Shown here: positions 50,037 through 58,034 of the stretch, one piece after another
Layout: every line of letters begins with the position of its first letter
Position numbering within the stretch: the first letter of the stretch is position 1
From: DASPKM01 sp963817075
GTDB lineage: Bacteria; Bacteroidota; Bacteroidia; Chitinophagales; Chitinophagaceae
Direction of reading: 5' to 3'
Assembly (NCBI GenBank): GCA_963817075.1
Contig: CAWFMT010000001.1
Coordinates: 62,001-126,000, forward strand
DNA length: 64,000 bases
Translations under genes and position numbers: made by a program
Notes under the pieces: generated by a model
Databases searched by the model: none
The model's input: the letters and a program-made list of their open reading frames with translations, nothing else
What the model was told of the DNA's origin: nothing

Positions 50037-50867
50037 TCACCTTATTTGCGTAATCCCCACTGCATCCATATCAGTGAATTCCATATTCTCTCCTGCCATA
50101 CCCCAAATAAAACTATAGTTAGAAGTTCCGCTTCCCGAATGAATACTCCAGGGAGGGGATACAACGGCCTGGTGATTTGTTATTACAATATGCCTCGTTT
50201 CCTGTGGCTGTCCCATATAGTGAAATACTGCCTGGTCGTCAGGTATATCGAAATAAAAATAAACTTCCATTCTTCTGTCGTGAGTATGGGGTGGCATCGT
50301 ATTCCAGACACTACCAGAATGAAGCATTGTTAGGCCCATTACGAGCTGGCAACTCTTTATTCCGTCCTTGTGGATGTATTTGCAAAGTGTTCGCTTATTG
50401 GCAGTTGATTGATTACCCAATTCAAGCTTGGTAGAATCTGCATGACTCATGAACGTAGTTGGATATTCTGCATGCGCTGGATTCGATAATATGAAGAAGA
50501 CAGGTGGATCTGCTTTACTCTCACCATAAAAATGAATTTCGTTGACTCCTTTTCCGATATAAAGGCAATCCAGTTTTTTGAAATGATATTCCTTCCCGCC
50601 CGCCGTTACGGACCCTGGGCCACCAACGTTAATAATTCCCATTTCCCTTCTTTCCAGGAAGTATGTTGATTTCAAACTATCATCATTCTCCAGTTCAACT
50701 GTTCCGGAAACAGGTTTTGCGATGCCGGCAACCATGCGATCGTAATGCGTATAAATAAATTGTGCCTTATCGTCTTGCTCCAAATCAGAAAGCAGGAATC
50801 GCTCCCTTACCAGGGCCGTGCTATAGTTTTTGAAATCATCAGGATGAACCGTCTGTAAAAGCTTCAT
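50037..50867 (-). CDS. kduI: 5-keto-4-deoxyuronate isomerase KduI
   Basis: 276 residues with the KduI double-cupin pattern. Zinc ligands are visible in MPPHTHDRRMEVYFYFD (two His and Glu) and in the later His of PPWSIHSGSGTSNYSFIWGMAGEN. The enzyme isomerises the unsaturated-uronate product 5-keto-4-deoxyuronate, which arises spontaneously from lyase products. Its presence next to a uronate lyase in the same island is meaningful. 54 bases separate it from the uxaA-type gene. The next step, KduD, is not obvious here. Confidence 0.94.
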   Translation of the reverse strand: MKLLQTVHPDDFKNYSTALVRERFLLSDLEQDDKAQFIYTHYDRMVAGIAKPVSGTVELENDDSLKSTYFLERREMGIINVGGPGSVTAGGKEYHFKKLDCLYIGKGVNEIHFYGESKADPPVFFILSNPAHAEYPTTFMSHADSTKLELGNQSTANKRTLCKYIHKDGIKSCQLVMGLTMLHSGSVWNTMPPHTHDRRMEVYFYFDIPDDQAVFHYMGQPQETRHIVITNHQAVVSPPWSIHSGSGTSNYSFIWGMAGENMEFTDMDAVGITQIR

Positions 50868-50921
50868 AAGAACATTTAATTCCTAAGGTCAGTTGAATTC
50901 TGAATATAAAAAAGCATAAGA

Positions 50922-52580
50922 TTAAAGAGATACCCCTCTTTTCCAGGGAATAAAGTCATCCTGTCCAAGCAGAGTAGCCTTTGCAAGTTGCCTGCCGCTG
51001 GCAATATCGATAATATGATCCAGAATCCTTTCCCCTACCTTTTCAATGGACTCAGATCCTTCGATTATCGTCCCACAATTAATATCGATGATATCAGGCA
51101 TACGGTTGAAGACCTTTGTATTGGTAGAGAGCTTGATCACTGGAGCAATTGGGTTGCCAGTTGGTGTTCCAAGACCGGTGGTGAACAATACGAGGTTTGC
51201 TCCAGCTGCAACTTCAGCGGTTGTACTCTCAACATCATTGCCAGGTGTACATAATAAATTCAATCCAGGGCGACTTACTTTCTCAGGATAATCCAAAACA
51301 TCAGTTACGGGAGAGGTTCCACCTTTTTTTGCTGCACCCGCGGATTTAATAGCGTCAGTTATTAATCCATCTTTGATATTACCGGGAGATGGATTAGCAA
51401 AAAATCCTGAGCCCGTTGATTCTGCAATCCTATTATAGGTACGCATCAAATCCATAAACCGCGTTGCTTTTTCCTCATCAACACATCGATCACTTAATTC
51501 CTGCTCTACTCCGCAGAGTTCAGGAAATTCCGAGAGTATGACTGAAGATCCAAGGGCAACCAATACGTCAGAAACATATCCCACTGCCGGATTAGCAGAA
51601 ATACCCGAAAAACCATCTGATCCACCACATTCAAGACCAACACATAATTTAGAAATTGGTGCAGGCCTCCGTTCGAGTTGATTGGCCTTCATTAACCCTG
51701 CAAAAGTTTTTTTAATTGCCTTCTTTAGAAGTTTACTCTCCGTTCCTTCTTTCTGTTGCTCCAGTACTATCAGTGGCTTTTGGAAATCCGGATCTCGTTT
51801 CAAAATCTCTCTCTTGAGAATACTTGCCTGCGCGTGCTGGCAACCAATGCTTAGTACGGTGGCTCCCGCAACATTTGGATGGGTAACATAGCCTGCTAAC
51901 AAACCACACAATGCATCAGAATCCATCCGGGTTCCACCGCATCCCATATTATGAAGTAAAAATTTTATCCCATCTATGTTTGGAAATAATTTGTCCTTAA
52001 CCACACCATCATGCGATTCCATTAATTCAAGATCAAGGATTTCCTTTTCAGATGCTCCGTTTCTATAAAGTTCAATAAGGTTATCAACATCAGTCTCAAA
52101 TGCTTTTACCTTGCTATAACCAAGCTTATCGACCAGCGCTTCTTTAAGAACTTCAACATTTCTGTTCTCGCAAAATACCAATGGGATTACGATCCAATAA
52201 TTCGCCGTTCCCACGGAACCGTTTGGACGGTGATACCCCATAAAACTTTTATCCTTCCATTTGGAAATATCTGGCTTGACCCAATCAAGATTCCGGCTCC
52301 TTAATTCATAGTCTTCTGTTGCATGATGAATATTATGTGCTGTAACTGCCCCTCCCTGAGGGATGGATTGATCAGCCTTACCAACGAGAACTCCATAGAG
52401 GTAGATATTATCGCCGGGCTCAAGTTGCTGAAGAGTAAATTTATGTTTTGCTGAAATATGATCTTTCAGTGGAAAACTATGACCATTCAGTTTGATATGA
52501 CTTCCTTTATTAAGATCCTGAAGAGCAACCAGCACATTGTCAGCCGGATGTATCTGTAAATATGTGTTATTCTCCTCCAT
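50922..52580 (-). CDS. UxaA-type sugar-acid dehydratase (altronate or L-fuconate)
   Basis: 552 residues. An N-terminal SAF domain (about 1-90) is joined to the altronate/galactarate dehydratase domain, with MGCGGTRMDSDALCGLLAGY, IGCQHAQ, ECGGSDGFSGI, LCTPGNDVESTT and TTGLGTPTGNPIAP. The family eliminates water from D-altronate. In Campylobacter jejuni the two-piece UxaA homologues of the fucose locus take the place of L-fuconate dehydratase, and here the companions are the same (FucP, mutarotase, lactonase, fucose-type SDR) with no enolase-type dehydratase and no uxaB/uxaC. I therefore favour L-fuconate, with altronate as the alternative. First gene of the ten-gene unit. Confidence 0.88.
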   Translation of the reverse strand: MEENNTYLQIHPADNVLVALQDLNKGSHIKLNGHSFPLKDHISAKHKFTLQQLEPGDNIYLYGVLVGKADQSIPQGGAVTAHNIHHATEDYELRSRNLDWVKPDISKWKDKSFMGYHRPNGSVGTANYWIVIPLVFCENRNVEVLKEALVDKLGYSKVKAFETDVDNLIELYRNGASEKEILDLELMESHDGVVKDKLFPNIDGIKFLLHNMGCGGTRMDSDALCGLLAGYVTHPNVAGATVLSIGCQHAQASILKREILKRDPDFQKPLIVLEQQKEGTESKLLKKAIKKTFAGLMKANQLERRPAPISKLCVGLECGGSDGFSGISANPAVGYVSDVLVALGSSVILSEFPELCGVEQELSDRCVDEEKATRFMDLMRTYNRIAESTGSGFFANPSPGNIKDGLITDAIKSAGAAKKGGTSPVTDVLDYPEKVSRPGLNLLCTPGNDVESTTAEVAAGANLVLFTTGLGTPTGNPIAPVIKLSTNTKVFNRMPDIIDINCGTIIEGSESIEKVGERILDHIIDIASGRQLAKATLLGQDDFIPWKRGVSL

Positions 52581-52716
52581 ACAAAATATAAAAATTAACC
52601 AGGCCCAGGTGGGCGATAGTTGACTGACAGTTTCTGATTCTAATCAACAATCGTCAAATCAGGGAAGAAAAGATATTACAAATAAAGAAATGAGCACTCT
52701 TTTTGGGATTTGATCA

Positions 52717-52746
52717 ATTGCCAAAATGATAAGCTATATTGGCAAA
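52717..52746. promoter_or_regulatory. Candidate AraC-type operator between uxaA and araC
   Basis: Starts ATTGCCAAAAT, then four bases, AGCTAT, two bases, TGGCAA and one base. 23 of 30 positions equal the site at 59987-60016. TGCCAA and TGGCAA half-sites are 21 bp apart, two helical turns, as in AraC-family direct repeats. It lies eight bases upstream of the araC -7-like box. Confidence 0.6.
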
Positions 52747-52753
52747 TATCAAG

Positions 52754-52761
52754 TACTTTTA
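52754..52761 (+). promoter_or_regulatory. -7-like box TACTTTTA, araC-type gene
   Basis: Seven of eight positions match; 25 bases before ATG 52787 and directly downstream of the candidate operator. Confidence 0.45.
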
Positions 52762-52786
52762 TCAATCTTAAAGCATATTAAGCTGA

Positions 52787-53656
52787 ATGAGGCCGCAATT
52801 ATTAAAAGTGCATAAGGGTCCAAGACATTCGTTTAGTGTTAGACGTGACCTTGTACCGCATATCAATAACCGATGGCATTACCATCCCGAAGTTGAGCTT
52901 ATTCATTTCAAAAAAGGCGAAGGAACACAGTTCATCGGCGACAGCATTAAAAGATTTAAGCCAGGGGATGTTGTCTTGGTTGGAGCTCATCTCCCTCATT
53001 ACTGGCGATTTGACGATTCTTATTTTGAAGAAAATACTAAATCTCAGGCTGATGTACGGGTTGCGCATTTTTGTGAAAATTTCTGGGGAAATGAATTCCT
53101 TCATCTTCCGGAGAATGTAAACATCAAGTCTGTACTTGAAAAAGCCAGACGGGGTTTGCAGATCAACGGAAAGGTGAGACAAAGAGTTGCAGAATTGCTG
53201 GAGAATTTATTGAAAGTGGATGGATCGGCCCGTATTGTTCAACTTATTGAAGCGCTTGACACTATTGGCAATTCCAAGAATTTAAACTCTCTTTCATCCA
53301 TCGGTTTCAAACCTGACAATACAGAGGGCGAAAGTGACCGCATCAATTCGATTTATGAATATTCGCTAAAAAATTTCAAAAGAAAGATCCAATTGGAGGA
53401 GATCGCCTCCGTTGCTAATATCAGCCCAAATTCTTTTTGCAGGTACTTCAAATCAAGAACTCGCAAGACCTATAGCCAGTTTCTGATTGAAATCAGGGTT
53501 GGGCATGCCTGTAAATTGCTTATTGAGAATAATTTCAGCATTAAGCAGCTCTGTTATGAAAGCGGATTTAATAACTTCACAAGCTTTCATAAATATTTCA
53601 AGATCATCACAGGTAAAAGCCCATTGAGTTATCAGAAGGAGTTTATTGCAAAATAA
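52787..53656 (+). CDS. AraC-family transcription regulator of the catabolic island
   Basis: 289 residues. An N-terminal cupin-type ligand domain (about 15-115, HYHPEVELIHFKKGEGTQFIG) and a C-terminal pair of AraC helix-turn-helix motifs (about 190-289) with LEEIASVANISPNSFCRYFK and IKQLCYESGFNNFTSFHKYFK. It is divergent from the ten-gene unit and faces the secreted enzymes, the classic place for a local regulator. A repeated 30-bp element with AraC-like half-sites lies in its own upstream region and at 60 kb. The inducer is unknown, likely a sugar or sugar acid. Confidence 0.92.
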   Translation: MRPQLLKVHKGPRHSFSVRRDLVPHINNRWHYHPEVELIHFKKGEGTQFIGDSIKRFKPGDVVLVGAHLPHYWRFDDSYFEENTKSQADVRVAHFCENFWGNEFLHLPENVNIKSVLEKARRGLQINGKVRQRVAELLENLLKVDGSARIVQLIEALDTIGNSKNLNSLSSIGFKPDNTEGESDRINSIYEYSLKNFKRKIQLEEIASVANISPNSFCRYFKSRTRKTYSQFLIEIRVGHACKLLIENNFSIKQLCYESGFNNFTSFHKYFKIITGKSPLSYQKEFIAK

Positions 53657-53670
53657 TAAGGTTCTGAATA

Positions 53671-53741
53671 ATTTAACCGTCAAGAAACAAAGACGCAAAG
53701 TTTCGCCAAGAACTTTTCGAAATCTCGCGCCCTGGCGGTAG
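53671..53741. repeat. NGCAAAG-type element after araC
   Basis: ATTTAACCGTCAAGAAACAA AGACGCAAAG, then CGCCAAGAA and CCTGGCGGTAG, imperfectly complementary ends. Confidence 0.55.
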
Positions 53742-53793
53742 AAAAAACAATTTTTTTGAACATAAATTTTCATCTAACATCAAACCAATTTAT

Positions 53794-54609
53794 ATGAAAC
53801 ATTTCCTTATTGTACTTGCAGCTTTAATAGTGATAGGTGCCAACGCGCAACATAAAATTGAAAAGATCTGGGAAACAGACTCGATAGTGGCCGTGCCGGA
53901 ATCTGTATTGCTGGATGGAAAAGGCACAATGTATATCGCCCTTATTGATGGCGGAGGTTGGGATGTTGATGGCAAGGGCGGTATTGGCAAACTAAGTCCG
54001 GATGGAAAAAAATATGATTCTACCTGGGTCAAAGGACTTAACGCTCCAAAGGGAATGGCAATTCTTGGAAACAAATTATACGTCGCAGATATTACCGATG
54101 TAATTGTAATAGATCTTGCTAGCGGTAAGATTGAAAAAAGAATTAGCCCGGATAGTGCGAAAGGATTGAATGATATCACAGTTTCTGATAAAGGAATTGT
54201 ATACGTTTCAGATTCAAGGACAGCAAAGGTTTGGAGGATTGAAAACGATAAATCCACACTCTATCTTGATAGTATGAATGGTGTAAATGGATTAAAAGCC
54301 GTTGGAGATGATCTATATATTGGATCAGGAAAAAGGTTTCTTAAGGCTGACAAAGACAAAAAGGTCACTAAGATTTCAGAAGTTCCTCAAGGCATTGATG
54401 GAATAGAACCGATAGGCAATGGCGACTTTCTTCTTACTGCCTGGGCTGGATATATCTGGTATGTATATGCAGATGGAAAATTCGATACTTTGCTGGAGTC
54501 GCATCCGCAGAAAAAAAATACTGCTGATCTGGCCTATGATGCAAAGAATAAGATCTTGTATGTACCAACATTCAATGCCAAAACTGTAGTCGCCTATAAA
54601 TTATTATAA
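53794..54609 (+). CDS. Exported SMP-30/NHL-like beta-propeller protein
   Basis: 271 residues with signal peptide MKHFLIVLAALIVIGANAQ. The mature part shows propeller blades in a repeating strand pattern with DGKGTMYIA, NKLYVADITDVIVID, KGIVYVSDS and NKILYVPTF. SMP-30/gluconolactonase-like proteins of this size may hydrolyse sugar lactones outside the cytoplasm or be non-enzymatic. It lies 41 bases before the lyase gene and probably shares its transcript. Confidence 0.82.
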   Translation: MKHFLIVLAALIVIGANAQHKIEKIWETDSIVAVPESVLLDGKGTMYIALIDGGGWDVDGKGGIGKLSPDGKKYDSTWVKGLNAPKGMAILGNKLYVADITDVIVIDLASGKIEKRISPDSAKGLNDITVSDKGIVYVSDSRTAKVWRIENDKSTLYLDSMNGVNGLKAVGDDLYIGSGKRFLKADKDKKVTKISEVPQGIDGIEPIGNGDFLLTAWAGYIWYVYADGKFDTLLESHPQKKNTADLAYDAKNKILYVPTFNAKTVVAYKLL

Positions 54610-54650
54610 TTGATTCTAATTGTCAAACTGGAGATCAAAACTCGTTAAGG

Positions 54651-55841
54651 ATGTCAAAAATATTTACTGTTATCGCTCTGCTTTCTATCACTTTCGCTTC
54701 TGTAGCTCAGGCGCCTCGTGTACTCGTGATGGATGCAAAGCACCTGGTAGAAGTGAAAAAGAAAATTGCCCAGCAGGATAAGACTACCCTGACTCTGGTG
54801 GAGGAATTGAAAAAGCAGGCCAATGACCTTTTAAAGATGAAGGCTGTATCGGTCATGGATAAAGGCTTTACTCCAGTCAGTGGAAATAAGCACGATTATA
54901 TGAGCCAGGCACCTTATTTCTGGTATGATAGCAGTAAACCAAATGGACTTCCATATTTAAGGAGGGATGGTGTTCGAAATCCGGAGATCAACAAAATTAC
55001 TGACAGGACGAATCTTGGAGTCCTTGATAATGCATCAAGGAAACTTGCACTGGCTTATTATTTAACTGGTGATGAAAAATATGCTGCAAAAGCCGCAGAA
55101 TTATTGAAAACCTGGTTTCTCAATGAGGATACAAAGATGAATCCACATCTTGAATATGGCCAGGCAATCCCTGGCATTAACACTGGAAGAGGAATCGGAA
55201 TTATTGAAACTGTTGCGCTAACTGGAATTGCTGATGCGGCAGCCTTGCTCGAAGGTTCACAAGCCTGGAAAGTTTCCGATCATAAATCTTTGCAGGATTG
55301 GTATGCGAAATATTTGGATTGGCTTCTCACCAGCAAATACGGGAAAGACGAACACGCTGCAAAGAACAATCATGGAACCTGGTATTATGCACAGGTAATT
55401 GATTTTGCACTTTTTACTGGCAATCTGCAAGCAGCTAAGGGTTTGGCAGAGGAGAGCAAAATGAGAATAGACAGCCAGATTAATAATGAAGGGAAAATGC
55501 AATTGGAATTGGACAGAACAAGGGGGTTGAGCTACAGCAGTATGAATCTTGTGGGTTGGACAACGGTGGCAAGATTAGCAAACCAGGTTGGAGTTGATAT
55601 CTGGAATTATAAGAATAAACAAAATGCTTCCATCCGGACAGCCATTGATTGGTTGTTGCCATATGCATTGGGCGATAAGACATGGCCTTATCAACAGATT
55701 ACACCATACTCCAAAGAGCAGATGTATACACTCCTTCTTTTAGCAAAAGAAGTTTATAAAGATCCCGCATATACCAACCATTCTTCGCGGGTTGATAAAG
55801 AGGTCAATGATGTAATGATTGATTTGTTGTTTAAGAAATAG
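54651..55841 (+). CDS. Secreted uronate polysaccharide lyase (alginate-lyase domain, PL38-like)
   Basis: 396 residues with a signal peptide (cleavage near SVA-QAP). The rest is an all-helical (alpha/alpha) barrel of the Alginate_lyase superfamily. Key residues are Asn239-Asn240-His241 in KNNHGTWYYAQ, and Arg291 and Tyr295 in DRTRGLSYSSMN, matching the Asn/His/Arg/Tyr machinery of PL5/PL38-type lyases. It should cleave a beta-linked uronic acid polymer (glucuronan or mannuronate/alginate-type) and give unsaturated products, which KduI-type chemistry then handles. Family PL38 is my best guess, not a proof. Confidence 0.82.
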   Translation: MSKIFTVIALLSITFASVAQAPRVLVMDAKHLVEVKKKIAQQDKTTLTLVEELKKQANDLLKMKAVSVMDKGFTPVSGNKHDYMSQAPYFWYDSSKPNGLPYLRRDGVRNPEINKITDRTNLGVLDNASRKLALAYYLTGDEKYAAKAAELLKTWFLNEDTKMNPHLEYGQAIPGINTGRGIGIIETVALTGIADAAALLEGSQAWKVSDHKSLQDWYAKYLDWLLTSKYGKDEHAAKNNHGTWYYAQVIDFALFTGNLQAAKGLAEESKMRIDSQINNEGKMQLELDRTRGLSYSSMNLVGWTTVARLANQVGVDIWNYKNKQNASIRTAIDWLLPYALGDKTWPYQQITPYSKEQMYTLLLLAKEVYKDPAYTNHSSRVDKEVNDVMIDLLFKK

Positions 55842-55925
55842 ATTTAACCGCGACGACGCCAGGGCGCGAAGGAACGCCGGGGATTCCTTGCGAAACCTTG
55901 CGCCTTAGCGACTTGGCGGTTAAAT
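55842..55925. repeat. NGCAAAG inverted repeat between convergent genes
   Basis: ATTTAACCGC at the left and GCGGTTAAAT at the right are perfect complements, with GACGCC...GGCGCG and CCTTGCG/CGCCTTAGCG inside. The right arm includes the TAA stop of the glycosidase gene on the minus strand. Confidence 0.8.
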
Positions 55926-57983
55926 TTTTAGAAGATCAATCCTTTGCAACCCACCTTCCTTGATAATATATTTTTTTTCCTTTCCCTCCCTCTTCACAGT
56001 AATAACCAGTTTTCCATTCTCAATACGTGAAACCTCCAGATCAAATACATTGCCGAAAGAATGAATATTCCTAAGTGCCATTGTATTCCATTCCCTGGGC
56101 AAATGTGGAGTCATATCAAAACTTGTAAAACCTGTGGGCCTGATTCCGAATATGCCCTCGGTAAAGACCCTGCAGTACAAACCACTTTCTGCTGAAAGAT
56201 GCCGCTGATTGCCTTCAGGATAAGCCTCCACCGCATATGGGACATGTTCGCCCAATAACCTTCTCCTTGAATAATACTTCAAAAATGGTAATGCTTTTTC
56301 AGTTTCACCGGCAGCAAAAACACCGCGCAATCCATAGAGAGTAGACCTGTCCCAAAATGTAGGCTTTCCTGCCAAAGATGCCAACCCATCTGCAGTCCAA
56401 AGTCGTGGAGAGAATAATGCATCGATCGTGCCCCCTTTTCTATCATATATATCAACCGTCAATGGCGTGGTAATCCAGGCGCGGAGAGTGTCATTTCCTT
56501 TGTAGTATCGATATGTATTAAATCCTTCAACGTTTCCACCAAAATACTTTTCAATATTCGTGCGGATCTGCCTTGACTGAATTTCATAATTCTTAAGTTG
56601 ACCCGCGGGCAAGCCCAATAGCTTTCCCAGTCTCATCGCTGAAATCAACGCGTCATAATAAAGTGAGCTTGTGTTTAAATTGGCTTTACCAGCTGGAAAC
56701 CTTCCTTCCAATTCGTCGCTATCAGAAAAAACAACTCCCTCTTCATTAATGTTTCGTTTCAGATATTCAAGACACCATTCAATCAAAGGCCACAGAATTT
56801 TTGCTGAATCAGGATTTCCATAAGCCAATGCAAATCTTCCTGCGCCATATGCGATCATAGCCATATCTCCCCTATCCTTTGCCCCTTTCCAAATTCCATC
56901 ACCCTGATCAATAATGGAACTCGGGATGGGTTTATATTCAGGATTCATGTGCTTCGCAAACAGCCGGAATGAATTCATAGCAGATTCATTTCCCAGCTTA
57001 TCGCCTAGAAATGCAAAAAATGGATTAATGTATTCTGCCTGATCATTTGCCCAGATCGCAGCATAATATCTCAATCCGCCGGGGCCATGCATCAATCCAC
57101 CTTTGGTATTGTAGATGCTTTCAGTTCCCCTAAGTTTTGCAAAATCAAAGGCAGTATTCAAAATTGGATCAGGAGTTTCTAATTGTAGAAGGGACAATAT
57201 TTCTGTAATACGATTTCTTCTTGCACTTAACTCTTTCCCCATTTCTGCTTGTATCAATTCTTCCTTTCCTTTTCTTGCCTGGTAACTGATTCCAAAAACT
57301 ACGGAATCACCAGGCTGAAGGGTTTTTTCTCCATCGTTAATTGTAGAAATGATGAAGCGATGGGGTCCATCTTTCGTCCGATTTTTCTCTGGCGCTGATT
57401 CTCTTCTTAAATATTCCATCTCAATTTTCACTACTTGCGGTCCTTTGTTAATGAAAACTAATTTTTCAATTGCTATTGGTTTATCAACTGATGGAAAAAA
57501 ATAACGTCTTAATAGTATTGTTCTTTCTCTTCCCAATTCGCTCTCCACCAACATAATTCCTTTGAGATTAATTCCTGTTACCTTTTCTGGCAGATCGGAA
57601 ACAACCGAAGCATTGTGCACACCGAATTTTAATAACCGATCAGCAATATAAAATCTGGGCAAATCGCGATCGGTTACATCATAAGTCATGTGTGCAATAG
57701 TTCGCTGAGGCAAGAGCCTGTATGTAGGAAAAACAATGGTTCGAATATAATTTGACCTTCCAGATGTGTCTACACCATACTGCATCCAAAGCGAAACCTG
57801 TTGCCCACTCATTTCAATATGATCATTGTGTGGTAATCGTTCATCCACTTTCCAGAAAATGCTGCCATCAGGTTGAATCTTCCAGCGATCATTCTGCTCG
57901 GGAAGCTTGAATGACTGGCCAGCAAGATTGAGTGAAAAAAATAGTATCGATAGAAAAGTCAGGATTTTTTCACTGGAGTACAT
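55920..57983 (-). CDS. Secreted six-hairpin glycosidase-like protein
   Basis: 687 residues with an N-terminal signal peptide (cleavage near LAG-QSF). A beta-sandwich N-terminal domain (about 25-260) is followed by an (alpha/alpha)6 barrel (about 275-610) with LRYYAAIWANDQAEYINPF, IIDQGDGIWKGAKDRGD, FSDSDELEGRF and LSAESGLYCRVFTEGIFGIRP, and a small C-terminal beta domain. It resembles six-hairpin glycosidases (GH78/GH95/GH154-like folds); the exact family and substrate are not certain. Conserved Asp/Glu residues are plausible acids. It is convergent with the lyase and upstream-adjacent to the GH97 gene on the same strand. Confidence 0.78.
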   Translation of the reverse strand: MYSSEKILTFLSILFFSLNLAGQSFKLPEQNDRWKIQPDGSIFWKVDERLPHNDHIEMSGQQVSLWMQYGVDTSGRSNYIRTIVFPTYRLLPQRTIAHMTYDVTDRDLPRFYIADRLLKFGVHNASVVSDLPEKVTGINLKGIMLVESELGRERTILLRRYFFPSVDKPIAIEKLVFINKGPQVVKIEMEYLRRESAPEKNRTKDGPHRFIISTINDGEKTLQPGDSVVFGISYQARKGKEELIQAEMGKELSARRNRITEILSLLQLETPDPILNTAFDFAKLRGTESIYNTKGGLMHGPGGLRYYAAIWANDQAEYINPFFAFLGDKLGNESAMNSFRLFAKHMNPEYKPIPSSIIDQGDGIWKGAKDRGDMAMIAYGAGRFALAYGNPDSAKILWPLIEWCLEYLKRNINEEGVVFSDSDELEGRFPAGKANLNTSSLYYDALISAMRLGKLLGLPAGQLKNYEIQSRQIRTNIEKYFGGNVEGFNTYRYYKGNDTLRAWITTPLTVDIYDRKGGTIDALFSPRLWTADGLASLAGKPTFWDRSTLYGLRGVFAAGETEKALPFLKYYSRRRLLGEHVPYAVEAYPEGNQRHLSAESGLYCRVFTEGIFGIRPTGFTSFDMTPHLPREWNTMALRNIHSFGNVFDLEVSRIENGKLVITVKREGKEKKYIIKEGGLQRIDLLKI

Positions 57984-58034
57984 TTCAGATAATATTTTAA
58001 AAGTTGATCGCTCCCATAAATTCGGATGTATGAT

